Below are positions 1-6,991 of a DNA stretch of 9,221 nucleotides, one piece after another (the stretch's first letter is position 1; each line of letters begins with the position of its first letter). Origin of the DNA: Bacteroidales bacterium UBA1077 (lineage in GTDB: Bacteria; Bacteroidota; Bacteroidia; Bacteroidales; UBA932); NCBI GenBank assembly GCA_002314195.1, contig DCCQ01000052.1, positions 1 through 9,221 on the forward strand. Direction: 5' to 3'. The notes under the pieces were generated by a model. That model made no database searches, was not told the origin of the DNA, and worked only from the letters and a program-made list of their open reading frames with translations. The position numbers were made by a program, and so were the translations under genes.

Positions 1-71
1 GCTGAAGACAAGGAAGGCAACACGTGTATAAGAGAATACAATCTTACTTTGGTAAATGAATAACAGAATAG

Positions 72-206
72 GATGCCGTGCGTCAGAACGGCATCTACAC
101 GCACCAGCGATGCAATCAACCACACACCGTGCGTCAGGACGGCGTCTCCACGCACCAGCGATGCTGCTGAGGTGTCCTCGTGAGCAAAGGTGGTGGTTCT
201 ACACAC
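72..206 (-). repeat. REP-like array A: three 27-bp palindromic units at 51-bp spacing
   Basis: Units start at 78, 129 and 180, exactly 51 bp apart. Each is 27 bp long. The first two begin GTGCGT and end ACGCAC; the third is decayed (GTGAGC...ACACAC, 16 of 27 matches to the second). Units 1 and 2 are both followed by CAGCGATGC. Unit 1 also sits in an 8-bp perfect stem, GATGCCGT (72-79) with ACGGCATC (88-95). Unit 2 has a 7-bp stem with one wobble (124-130 with 139-145). Read on the minus strand, GTAG (98-95) and GGAG (149-146) lie directly beside these stems, as in REP elements. The array follows the stop codon of the cytochrome synthase gene (222) and could fold in its 3' transcript. That it is a repeat is clear; the REP assignment is inference from architecture and from the RAYT gene at 7672. 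Confidence 0.8.
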
Positions 207-221
207 GGAACGGCAAGCGGT

Positions 222-2336
222 TTACGCGTAGCTGTGCAGGCCTCCGAGGAGATAGTTGACTCCGAAATAAGTGAAGAGGACGGAGGCTGAGAGGATGAGG
301 GTGTAGATGTGATAGGATCGGGGACTCTGCAGAAATTGGATACTGGTGCGGTGAACACCGAGAGAGGCGATCAGGAAGGTGATCAGCGCCCAGGTTTCCT
401 TCGGGTCCCAGTTCCAGTAGCAGCCCCAGGAAACATTGGCCCAGACGGAGCCTGCGATGATGCCGGAGCCTAAGAAGAACAGGGCTGGGTACATAAGCGC
501 TTCGGACATCCGGGCCATCTTCGCGGATGCTTCTTTCGATCCGGATGCGCGGCGCAATGAGACGGACAGTCCGCATAACCCGTTGATCATTATGACGGCC
601 AAGATGGTGTAGGACAGCATCATCAGCGAGACGTGGATGCTCAGCAACGGTGAGGACAGGACCGGCATCAGTTGAGTCACGGCAGGGTTGGCGTTGCCCA
701 TCGCAGAAACCAATGTGGCCAACGAGGCGACGATAATCCCAAACGGCATCATAATGGGGAACCGTCTGAAACTCAGCAAGGCGGCAAGCATCGCTGTCCA
801 TGCGATGGTCAGCATCGTCTCCGCACCGTTGGAGAAAGGAATATGACCGCTCGCGGTCCAAAGGAGTCCTAAAACAAGGGTCAGCACAATGAAAAACACG
901 AAGGCAGCGACGATTCCAGAAGCCTTGAATATCCCCGCAAAATGCCATCGCTTTGTAACTGTACGCCCATTGTCGTTTACAGGAATCTTTTTTAATTCTT
1001 CGCTTGCTCCCGCCTTCTTATCTATTTCGCTTGCTCCCGCCTTCTTATCAATAAAGGACGAGATTGTCTCTCGATTATTCACTCCACGAACCATCCGTCG
1101 CATCGCCACCGCAAGTATCACAAGCCCGACAATAAGGAATATCCCGGCGATCGGAAACAGCGGAGGCAGAGCGTTGTACGCTCTTTCTGCCTTGATCCTG
1201 AAAGCCGGCGGAAGACTCTCTCCCATTTTGCTCTCCTGAAAACGGCGTAACTTCCCAAGCGACTCGCTCAATTTTGAATATTCACGGTTCACCACCAGCT
1301 CGAAGATGTAGTCCATCGACTTGCGGACGAAAAGCCACTCCTCATCGGCGACACCTTCCGGCAGACGGTCGCTCTGCGAGTACCAACCCAACCGTCCGGT
1401 GCTGTCCCTCAGCGGGTAGATTTTCAGCAGGTCTCCTGAATATAACGCCTTGAGCGTCGCCTCCTTATCCATCGCGTCAACCGCCTTTTTCCGGTTGTGC
1501 ATAGGAATATTCCGCCAGCTTGTGCCGTAGAACATCCACCCGGTAAGCACCTGTTCGTCAGTCAGTCCCTTGATTCCGGAAGTTCCGTAAAGTTTTGCGC
1601 TGAAATCCGAGGCGAGAGTCTGGAGCGGGCATATTCGCCCGTGGTACAGAACATAGAGTCTTCCGAACTCAGCAGCGATGTTTTTCGGCAGGACCTTCGG
1701 GGTAACCGAAGTTCGTTTTACTGGATTCTCTTTGACCGAAGTACCATCATATTCGGAAATTCGGCCTTCGGTATTCCCTGCCACGGAGACTGTTGTCTCC
1801 AAACACAGAATAACCACGATGGCCGATGAATATCTCCATGCGTTCCCGAAGAACTTCTTGAACCTTTTGTCTGTGAAGAAAAATGCCAAAAGCCCGAGAA
1901 GCAGCAGCGCATAACCAGTGTAGATGATCGCGATGCCGGCAGGATCGTGGCTCACGGTAAAAGTCACGCCGGCCTCATCGCTGTCATAGTCAGTCTGATA
2001 GTAACGATAACCTTTGCAGGACAGGATGCGGTTCATCCTGACCTCGCCTTCACGGATAATCGATCCGTTTTTAGTGAAGCGCAGTCGTGAGCTGTAGTCC
2101 GAAGCGGCATCTGTTCCGGAATGGTAAAGCACCTCGAAGTCCTCAAGTTCCACACAGAAAGGCAGCTCGAGAACAGTTCCATCCTTGGTCTCGAAAGTCC
2201 CCACGGACTCTCCTTCACGCACGTGAAGCGTCCCTTTCCTCGCGGAAAAGGTTGTCACGAGCGCCCCAACCAGAATCAGCGCCAGCGAAAGATGCAGCAC
2301 CAGGGCCGCCGGCCGCCCAGAAAAGATTCTTGCCAT
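222..2336 (-). CDS. ccsBA: Fused ResB-CcsA cytochrome c synthase (System II, CcsBA type)
   Basis: The 704-aa product belongs to the fused cytochrome c synthases that export haem and attach it to CxxCH motifs of c-type cytochromes outside the inner membrane. The N-terminal half is ResB-like: a first membrane segment near residues 10-30 with His15, a long extracytoplasmic region, and further segments near 134-154, 169-187 and 391-413. The C-terminal half (about 465-704) is CcsA-like, with several membrane segments. It carries the haem-handling tryptophan-rich WWD motif at 632-649 (Trp632, Trp637, Trp641, Trp643, then DPKETW) and candidate haem-ligand histidines His568 and His701 (GLHSYA at the C-terminus). 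Fusion of the two parts is usual in Bacteroidota and epsilonproteobacteria. It is the last gene of the minus-strand cluster, 161 nt after the di-haem oxidoreductase gene, which encodes a plausible substrate. An in-frame 9-aa duplication (IDKKAGASE) lies in the linker near residues 429-446. The start gives a sensible ResB N-terminus. Family assignment is firm. Confidence 0.93.
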   Translation of the reverse strand: MARIFSGRPAALVLHLSLALILVGALVTTFSARKGTLHVREGESVGTFETKDGTVLELPFCVELEDFEVLYHSGTDAASDYSSRLRFTKNGSIIREGEVRMNRILSCKGYRYYQTDYDSDEAGVTFTVSHDPAGIAIIYTGYALLLLGLLAFFFTDKRFKKFFGNAWRYSSAIVVILCLETTVSVAGNTEGRISEYDGTSVKENPVKRTSVTPKVLPKNIAAEFGRLYVLYHGRICPLQTLASDFSAKLYGTSGIKGLTDEQVLTGWMFYGTSWRNIPMHNRKKAVDAMDKEATLKALYSGDLLKIYPLRDSTGRLGWYSQSDRLPEGVADEEWLFVRKSMDYIFELVVNREYSKLSESLGKLRRFQESKMGESLPPAFRIKAERAYNALPPLFPIAGIFLIVGLVILAVAMRRMVRGVNNRETISSFIDKKAGASEIDKKAGASEELKKIPVNDNGRTVTKRWHFAGIFKASGIVAAFVFFIVLTLVLGLLWTASGHIPFSNGAETMLTIAWTAMLAALLSFRRFPIMMPFGIIVASLATLVSAMGNANPAVTQLMPVLSSPLLSIHVSLMMLSYTILAVIMINGLCGLSVSLRRASGSKEASAKMARMSEALMYPALFFLGSGIIAGSVWANVSWGCYWNWDPKETWALITFLIASLGVHRTSIQFLQSPRSYHIYTLILSASVLFTYFGVNYLLGGLHSYA
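999..1049 (-). repeat. 27-bp in-frame tandem duplication inside the ccsBA linker
   Basis: An identical 24-bp block occurs at 999-1022 and 1026-1049, a 27-bp period. It encodes two copies of the nine-residue run IDKKAGASE in the charged cytoplasmic linker between the ResB-like and CcsA-like halves. The period keeps the reading frame. Near-perfect identity suggests a recent slippage event. Confidence 0.9.
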
Positions 2337-2388
2337 CAGATATCAGAGTAATATTTCAAATATTCACAAAACCTTGAATATGTCCACA

Positions 2389-2464
2389 TCGGAGCGTAGC
2401 GACGCAAGGGGTTTGGGGAATACGGTTCCCAATGCCCCACCGGGGCTGTCCGTAAGGACTGGGG
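2389..2464 (-). repeat. Hairpin-rich intergenic repeat B, copy 1
   Basis: This 76-bp block between the di-haem oxidoreductase and ccsBA genes is closely similar to 5409-5486. Shared runs include TCGGAGCG, AAGGGGTTT and TGCCCCACCGGGGCTGTC. Hairpins visible on either strand are GGGAA/TTCCC with loop TACGG (2417-2431), CCCC-ACC-GGGG, and GTCC-GTAA-GGAC. The corresponding arms in copy 2 differ in sequence but still pair. It starts 8 nt after the gene-end inverted repeat at 2473-2508 in the direction of transcription and lies about 52 nt before the ccsBA start. Role unknown; likely a repeat family of this genome acting in the transcript as a processing, stability or termination element. Confidence 0.8.
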
Positions 2465-2472
2465 TAAATGGG

Positions 2473-2508
2473 ACTCGATATAGTCTTTCTCGAAAGACTA
2501 TATCGAGT
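2473..2508 (-). terminator. Perfect 17-bp inverted repeat spanning the stop codon of the di-haem oxidoreductase gene
   Basis: The arms at 2473-2489 and 2492-2508 are perfect complements, with only TC between them, so the hairpin would open to a 4-nt loop. One arm is the end of the coding sequence, including the stop codon (2500-2498); the other is its inverted copy just downstream. No T-run follows in the direction of transcription (CCCATTTACCCC follows), so it is not a standard intrinsic terminator. It could still pause, terminate or protect the transcript's 3' end. The structure is certain; the role is inferred. Confidence 0.7.
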
Positions 2509-4081
2509 TGATGAATTTTACAACCGCATCCCTTTCGGACTTGGAGAGAGTACGGAAATTCTCGACAGACTCACGGGCATCGCTCTGGGCGCTGCCGTGC
2601 CACATAATCGCCTCGATGACTGTTCTGGCACGACAATCGTGAAGCCTGTCAACACCGCCCGCGACCAACTCGCTCAGGCCACGCCCCCAAAGAGGAGTGG
2701 TTCTGCACCAGCCGGTGCGGATGTCATTCTTCATAAAAAGACGGTGCTGAACCATGTCTGTGTAAGGCCAGATGGTCTGATGAGGGTAACGAGGAAGCCT
2801 CGGATCGTTGTCCTTGAAGAACCCGTTCGGATCCGTCACATTATCATCGCCAGTCGTCCAACTTGGACGGTGACAAGTTGCGCAGCCGATCTTCGTGAAG
2901 AGTTCCTTGCCTTTGATGACCTCCTGATCGTCCATATCCCTTGCCGCCGGGACAGCCAAGCCTCTGTGCCAGACCATAAAGTCAGCATATTCCTCATCCG
3001 TCATCTCCGGGGACAGATCCTTGGCCATCAGATAGTTGTAGATATCATCCTGAACATTGCCGGTCTTGTTCCGCTCGGGGAAATATTTGTAGAAATCTTT
3101 CTGCACATCAGGGTCCTGCGATGCAACCTTGGCATAAGTCGCCGTCATATAGTGGTAACGCCTGTCGCTCCTGGTGACATTTGTGATGTTCCATATTGCA
3201 TTCGCCCCGGCTGCATCCTGAAGCGGACCGCGGCTCAACGCATAGGTGAAACGCTTAGGGTGAGTTGTCTTGCCGTAAAGGCTAGTCCACTCCCCATTCG
3301 CAAAAATAGCCGGATTCAACTTGGCGCCGAAAGACTCCTCCTTGGCGTACTGAGCCTTGAGGTCAGCGTCATCAATCGCATCCAACAACCCCACTCCATA
3401 GACTCCAATCGTGGATTCAACCCTGAAACGGACGTTTGAATATGGCACCGTTGTCGTCTCTCCGTTCTTTGTCACCTCAAGCGGGACATAGAACGCGTCC
3501 TCAGGGATGACAACCTCCGGGTAAATCAGGCTGTAACGCTCTCCGTCAGGGAATTCGTTCCCCCATTCATCGGTATATTCAGGCCACTCGATGCGGATCT
3601 TGCTCTCGTCGATCGGAGCCTTGAAAGGAGCGACCGCGAGGGTCTGCGGCATTCCGGTCACGGAGCTGAGGTAGGTGTCCGTGTCGTCCGTGATGACAAG
3701 CAGATAGCCGTTGCCGGTCTTGTCAGCCTTGTACTCGGTCTGGCGCTTGCCGTGGCTGTAATTCGGATGGCAGTAGAGGCATCCGCGCCTTACCATCAAC
3801 GGGCCGAGGCCGCTGAAAGCCCCGTCCTTGTTCTCGTTGAAATCCCTCTCAAAGAACATCTCACCGTTCTTGAATGACTGGATCATTCCGGAGTTCTCGA
3901 TCACAGGAGTCGGCTGCTCAAACGCCGAGGCGCTTGAGTTGAAAGCAGTGCCGAGTTTACCTCCAGCGTACCACTCGTCACTAAGTTCAGCAGGCTTTTC
4001 AGGTTCGTCAGTGCCTCCGTTGCCGTTGCAGGCGGCGAAGGCTAAAAGGGTAACTGAAAGTATCAGCAGTGATTTATTCAT
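2498..4081 (-). CDS. Di-haem oxidoreductase lipoprotein (DUF1111/DHOR, 'thiol oxidoreductase' family)
   Basis: The product from this start is 527 aa and belongs to the DHOR family of two-haem c-type proteins (putative peroxidases, often labelled thiol oxidoreductases). Two haem-attachment motifs are visible: C101-LY-CH (residues 101-105) and C400-AT-CH (400-404). The C-terminal signature typical of the family is present (TPLWGRGLSE, then LHD-RARTVIEAIMWHG, then a final helix ending FINSI). I chose the start at 4081 because it gives a classic lipoprotein signal, MNKSLLILSVTLLAFAAC, with lipidated Cys18. An in-frame upstream ATG at 4138 would place 19 polar residues before that signal and run through a hairpin. 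The gene lies 145 nt after the imelysin gene and before ccsBA, which would attach its haems. Linkage of DHOR and imelysin genes is seen in several phyla. The substrate is not known; a role in iron or redox handling in the envelope is inferred. Confidence 0.9.
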   Translation of the reverse strand: MNKSLLILSVTLLAFAACNGNGGTDEPEKPAELSDEWYAGGKLGTAFNSSASAFEQPTPVIENSGMIQSFKNGEMFFERDFNENKDGAFSGLGPLMVRRGCLYCHPNYSHGKRQTEYKADKTGNGYLLVITDDTDTYLSSVTGMPQTLAVAPFKAPIDESKIRIEWPEYTDEWGNEFPDGERYSLIYPEVVIPEDAFYVPLEVTKNGETTTVPYSNVRFRVESTIGVYGVGLLDAIDDADLKAQYAKEESFGAKLNPAIFANGEWTSLYGKTTHPKRFTYALSRGPLQDAAGANAIWNITNVTRSDRRYHYMTATYAKVASQDPDVQKDFYKYFPERNKTGNVQDDIYNYLMAKDLSPEMTDEEYADFMVWHRGLAVPAARDMDDQEVIKGKELFTKIGCATCHRPSWTTGDDNVTDPNGFFKDNDPRLPRYPHQTIWPYTDMVQHRLFMKNDIRTGWCRTTPLWGRGLSELVAGGVDRLHDCRARTVIEAIMWHGSAQSDARESVENFRTLSKSERDAVVKFINSI

Positions 4082-4100
4082 AATCTTAATATTGGTTAAA

Positions 4101-4126
4101 GGATCAGCCGGAAAACCGGCCAATCC
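4101..4126 (-). promoter_or_regulatory. Hairpin in the leader of the di-haem oxidoreductase gene
   Basis: GGAT (4101-4104) and GCCGG (4107-4111) pair with CCGGC (4116-4120) and ATCC (4123-4126) around an AAAA loop (UUUU in the transcript), with one small internal mismatch. It ends 19 nt before the chosen start codon at 4081. It could act in translation control or as a weak transcription pause. This gap lacks the repeat-B module seen in the other two gaps of the cluster. Confidence 0.4.
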
Positions 4127-4226
4127 TTGGATATTCATTAATAATTCCGAGAGTGAACAACTTCCATTTCAGTCGCTTCTTCCAAAGGAACCGGCGGCGT
4201 TATTTTCACTTCAAAGAACATTCACA

Positions 4227-5351
4227 TTAGTCATTGATCAAAGCCTGACGCGCCACCTCAAGGGCATCGTTAAGATCGTTGCAGGCATCGATCGCATCCT
4301 TGACCTTCGCGTCCTTGTAGTTCTTGACGAACGGCTTAGGCATCGCAGCGATCTTCTTAAGGCATTTCTCGATTGCTGAGATGACTCCCTCATTGGCTGC
4401 CTGATCAACACCGGCGAGATAGGCGCTCACTGAATATGTCTGCGCGGATGTCGCTCCGAGCGCTCCGAAATAGGCGTTGCGGACGCTGACGATGTTGTCG
4501 TAGAAGTCCTCGATAGAGTTCCATGAATGAGGAGATTCGATGTAGTTCACATCCTCACCTGTGTAAGGTTTGCCGATCTTCTGGCTGCCGACCTCGTCCA
4601 CGATGTCCTTGCACCCCTCGATGATCTGCTCGCTGCCGGCTGTGACTGATTTCCAGACACTTCCCGCCTGACCACAAAGTTTCATCTGCTCACCGAAATC
4701 ATCCTCCGGCTCCATCTCAGCCTCCTCTATGAGTTCCTTCTTTGCAGCCGTGACATTGTCAAGCCCGGCCCAGGCAGCCTCAAGCCTCGCTGCGCTCAAA
4801 GACAGATCCTTGGCGACGGCGGCGGCGTAAAGCAGCTCTTTCGCCGGGATGGCGGAAGCCGGACGCTCGTTGCCATCACGGAATATGATATATTCAATGC
4901 CGTGGAAACCAACGAGTCCGTTGTTGAGGTTGGCAACAGTGTTCTTAATGTCGGCCATCATCTTCTCGCTGCCGAGAAGGTTCTCAAGGGCAACCTTGTC
5001 AAGAGGCCATGTGTCGATGTGCGGGTCGATGTAGTACTTGGACGCCGCCCCGAAAATGAAGGCCTCACTCCACTCCCAGTACTGGCGGGCGGATTTCCAA
5101 AGGTCGCATGCGGCCTTGACGTTGGCGTCCGTAGGATTCGCCTGAAGTTTCTCGATAGCCGCCTGAAGGTCAAGCGACTTGTCTGCGAGATTCCTGTAAG
5201 TAGGAATCACTGTGTTGTCCACGAAAGTCTCGTTTACCTTCTGGAGCGTTCCCTCCTTCGCGGAGGTCGGGTCTGTGGAATTCTTGTCGCAGGCCACAAC
5301 GGCGAGTGCCGAAGCCATCAGCACAGCCGCAAATTTAAAACCATGTCTCAT
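4227..5351 (-). CDS. Imelysin-family (peptidase M75-like) lipoprotein, putative metal-binding protein
   Basis: The 374-aa product has a lipoprotein signal peptide with the lipobox VVAC, so Cys21 should be lipidated and the protein anchored in the envelope. The mature part is mostly helical. It shows the imelysin hallmark GxHxxE at 148-153 (GFHGIE), an upstream RQYWEWSEAFIFG segment (89-101) and DPHIDTWP (109-116), all typical of the family. Imelysins include insulin-cleaving IcmP of Pseudomonas, LruB of Leptospira, EfeO/EfeM-like iron proteins and algal iron-regulated proteins. Proteolysis is doubtful for many members, and iron binding is the commoner proposal. The gene is second in the cluster, 166 nt after the barrel gene with a repeat-B module between, and is followed by a DHOR gene, a partnership known elsewhere. 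The ATG at 5351 begins the signal peptide and has no Shine-Dalgarno, as is normal for Bacteroidota. Confidence 0.92.
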   Translation of the reverse strand: MRHGFKFAAVLMASALAVVACDKNSTDPTSAKEGTLQKVNETFVDNTVIPTYRNLADKSLDLQAAIEKLQANPTDANVKAACDLWKSARQYWEWSEAFIFGAASKYYIDPHIDTWPLDKVALENLLGSEKMMADIKNTVANLNNGLVGFHGIEYIIFRDGNERPASAIPAKELLYAAAVAKDLSLSAARLEAAWAGLDNVTAAKKELIEEAEMEPEDDFGEQMKLCGQAGSVWKSVTAGSEQIIEGCKDIVDEVGSQKIGKPYTGEDVNYIESPHSWNSIEDFYDNIVSVRNAYFGALGATSAQTYSVSAYLAGVDQAANEGVISAIEKCLKKIAAMPKPFVKNYKDAKVKDAIDACNDLNDALEVARQALIND

Positions 5352-5408
5352 AATCTGTTGTATTTGAATATTTATTCTTATTTCAATCTTCTATCTATAC
5401 ACGTTCAC

Positions 5409-5486
5409 TCGGAGCGAAGCGACCGAAGGGGTTTCGAGGAATCCTTTCCCCGTGCCCCACCGGGGCTGTCACAAAGTGACAGGGGG
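5409..5486 (-). repeat. Hairpin-rich intergenic repeat B, copy 2
   Basis: This copy lies between the barrel and imelysin genes and aligns along its whole length with 2389-2464. It can form CTGTCAC-AAA-GTGACAG (about 5466-5482), CCCC-ACC-GGGG, and a TCGG/CCGA stem at its right end in the transcript. The first hairpin differs in sequence from copy 1 (GTCC-GTAA-GGAC) but pairing is kept. It begins 8 nt after the gene-end inverted repeat at 5495-5530, the same spacing as in copy 1, and ends about 57 nt before the imelysin start. Function unknown. Confidence 0.8.
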
Positions 5487-5494
5487 TTGAAGTA

Positions 5495-5530
5495 GTTCTT
5501 GAAGTGATGGATGTCCATCACTTCAAGAAC
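5495..5530 (-). terminator. Perfect 16-bp inverted repeat spanning the stop codon of the barrel gene
   Basis: The arms at 5495-5510 and 5515-5530 are perfect complements around a 4-nt loop (ATGT on the plus strand). The coding arm includes the last four codons and the TGA stop (5520-5518). No T-run follows in the direction of transcription. The layout matches 2473-2508 although the sequences are unrelated. It would fold strongly at the mRNA 3' end; termination, pausing or protection against exonuclease are possible roles. Confidence 0.7.
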
Positions 5531-6759
5531 CAGCCGCTGAAGGCGATCCCCAGCGTGATGGAAGGCTCATCGTTGAACGGGGTCACGTAGAAGCGCTTTG
5601 AATATTCCGCCTTTACCACGATGTCCTTGATCGGGTACCAGTTGATGCCGGCGGCGATGCGATGCTTCCCGCACCACTTGTAGTCCAGCACACCATCGGC
5701 GACCTTGAACATCGAGTCGTAGTACTCGTAGTGGGCGAAGGCATAGCACTTGCTCTCCTTCTTGAAAAGTGAAAGGATATCATAGCCCACCTCCAGGCTT
5801 CCCACAATCGCTTCGGATCCGACCGCATTGTGAGGTGACGGAGAAGCATTTGACATATTGTTTTTATTAAAAGCAGTAATCTGCTGTGAATCATTTAGAT
5901 GCGCATAGTCAAAACAACCTCTGGCAATCATGTTGCGTCCCGTGTAGGTGAAGTCAGCGGACCCTATCATCACCTCTCCCCTGCAGTTCTTGTACTTTGA
6001 ATTTTTCGTCAGCGAGTTGTTGAAACTTGAGCCAAAGTAACCGCTAAGCCCCATCCTGAACCCTTTGACAGAATGGTTGTCAATCCTGAACGCACCTGCG
6101 TAGGAGTTTGCTATCTTGAATTCGTAAGGGGATCCGGCCCCGCCCTGGATGAAGTTCTCCGTGCTGAACCTGTCGGAGTCAAGTCCCGGCAGAAACATCA
6201 GTTCATAAGACCATTTCCCGAAATCACCCAAAATTTCGATTCCCGGCTCATGCCATGTGCAAGGGAACACAGTGTTCTCCCCCTCCATCCTGTAGGCAGT
6301 GAAGAACTCGGTAGGAAGGTGGTGACCGTTCGTCAGCCCCACAGGGATGATGATCATTCCTGTCCTGACCTTGAAAGCGTCACTGAAAGCCTTCTGGAGC
6401 CAGAACTGCTCCAAGGCCACCTCGCCTCCACGCTCGATCTCACTCTCATATTCACCAGCCTCATCCGCCTCCAGTTCCACAGCGCTTTCTGTGCCTCCGT
6501 GCTCGAACTCGATCTCCGTGCCGAGTGTCCAGCCCCTGCCGAAGTCGTACCCAAGGTTGATGACAAAGTGCGGAATATCGAACCGCCCGTGGCTCTTGTC
6601 ATCCTTGTACTGCTCCGGGTGGTTGTACCTCTGCCAAGCATCGCTGTAGAAGTTGCGGGTCATCATCGCCTCGCCATAGCCGCCGAGAGTAAGTCTCTGA
6701 GCCTCAGCGGAGAAATATCCCATAACCAGCACAATCACAAGTAAAAGTTTATGTCTCAT
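5518..6759 (-). CDS. Outer-membrane beta-barrel (porin-like) protein
   Basis: The 413-aa product has a Sec signal peptide (residues 1-20, likely cut after SAEA to leave Gln21). The rest has the look of a monomeric or trimeric outer-membrane barrel of Bacteroidota: alternating polar and hydrophobic strands, many aromatic residues at strand ends, glycine-rich turns, and a C-terminal strand ending GIAFSGWFLK. A strongly acidic segment at 91-109 lies in a likely surface loop and could bind cations. The block GMIIIPVGLTNGHHLPTEFF (134-153) resembles phosphate-selective porin O/P-type and related Bacteroidales porins, but I cannot name the substrate. It is the first gene of the minus-strand cluster and is followed after 166 nt by the imelysin gene. 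The start codon at 6759 sits just after a small inverted repeat in an AT-rich leader with no Shine-Dalgarno. Barrel assignment is strong; substrate is unknown. Confidence 0.82.
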   Translation of the reverse strand: MRHKLLLVIVLVMGYFSAEAQRLTLGGYGEAMMTRNFYSDAWQRYNHPEQYKDDKSHGRFDIPHFVINLGYDFGRGWTLGTEIEFEHGGTESAVELEADEAGEYESEIERGGEVALEQFWLQKAFSDAFKVRTGMIIIPVGLTNGHHLPTEFFTAYRMEGENTVFPCTWHEPGIEILGDFGKWSYELMFLPGLDSDRFSTENFIQGGAGSPYEFKIANSYAGAFRIDNHSVKGFRMGLSGYFGSSFNNSLTKNSKYKNCRGEVMIGSADFTYTGRNMIARGCFDYAHLNDSQQITAFNKNNMSNASPSPHNAVGSEAIVGSLEVGYDILSLFKKESKCYAFAHYEYYDSMFKVADGVLDYKWCGKHRIAAGINWYPIKDIVVKAEYSKRFYVTPFNDEPSITLGIAFSGWFLK

Positions 6760-6762
6760 ATC

Positions 6763-6778
6763 TTTAACAACCGTTAAA
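6763..6778 (-). promoter_or_regulatory. Small inverted repeat at the start of the barrel gene
   Basis: TTTAAC (6763-6768) pairs with GTTAAA (6773-6778) around a 4-nt loop, ending 3 nt before the ATG. In the mRNA it would cover the ribosome entry site, or in DNA it could be a regulator site. Short and AT-rich, so chance is possible. Confidence 0.3.
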
Positions 6779-6867
6779 ATCCAACCATTCAGTAATCGTT
6801 CAAAACGTTTGTCACATCTTAAGCATACCTGCAGCGATTTATCTTAGCCACTTTCTGATTGACGATG

Positions 6868-6898
6868 CAAAAGTACAGCAGCCCGAAAAGTCCGACAA
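6868..6898 (-). promoter_or_regulatory. Candidate Bacteroides-type promoter of the four-gene cluster
   Basis: On the minus strand TACTTTTG (6875-6868) matches the Bacteroidota -7 consensus TAnnTTTG exactly. A TTG (6898-6896) lies 20 bp upstream, fitting the -33 element. The start of transcription would fall near 6860, leaving a leader of about 100 nt before the barrel gene at 6759. No obvious Fur-like palindrome was seen; AAACGTTT at 6803-6810 is the only short perfect palindrome noted in the leader. The gap 6760-6990 holds no gene. Confidence 0.6.
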
Positions 6899-6991
6899 TC
6901 GCAATTATTCGGTATTCTGTTCCACATTCGGTCTCGATTGTGGCGAGAAGTTGGTATTTATCGTTTAAGTCTTCCTAACCATTTTCACGTC

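Noticed and set aside
56..259. Plus-strand 67-codon frame over array A
   Set aside because: It is made of the REP-like units and overlaps the 3' end of ccsBA on the other strand.
199..948. 249-codon minus-strand frame inside ccsBA
   Set aside because: It is a shifted frame of the ccsBA coding sequence, with an arginine- and histidine-rich product; the in-frame protein has clear family motifs.
2468..3439. 323-codon plus-strand frame opposite the di-haem oxidoreductase gene
   Set aside because: It is antisense to a gene with two CxxCH motifs and family signatures; it has none of its own.
4082..4138. Upstream ATG at 4138 as start of the di-haem oxidoreductase gene
   Set aside because: It would put 19 extra residues before a clear lipoprotein signal peptide and run through a leader hairpin; the ATG at 4081 is better.
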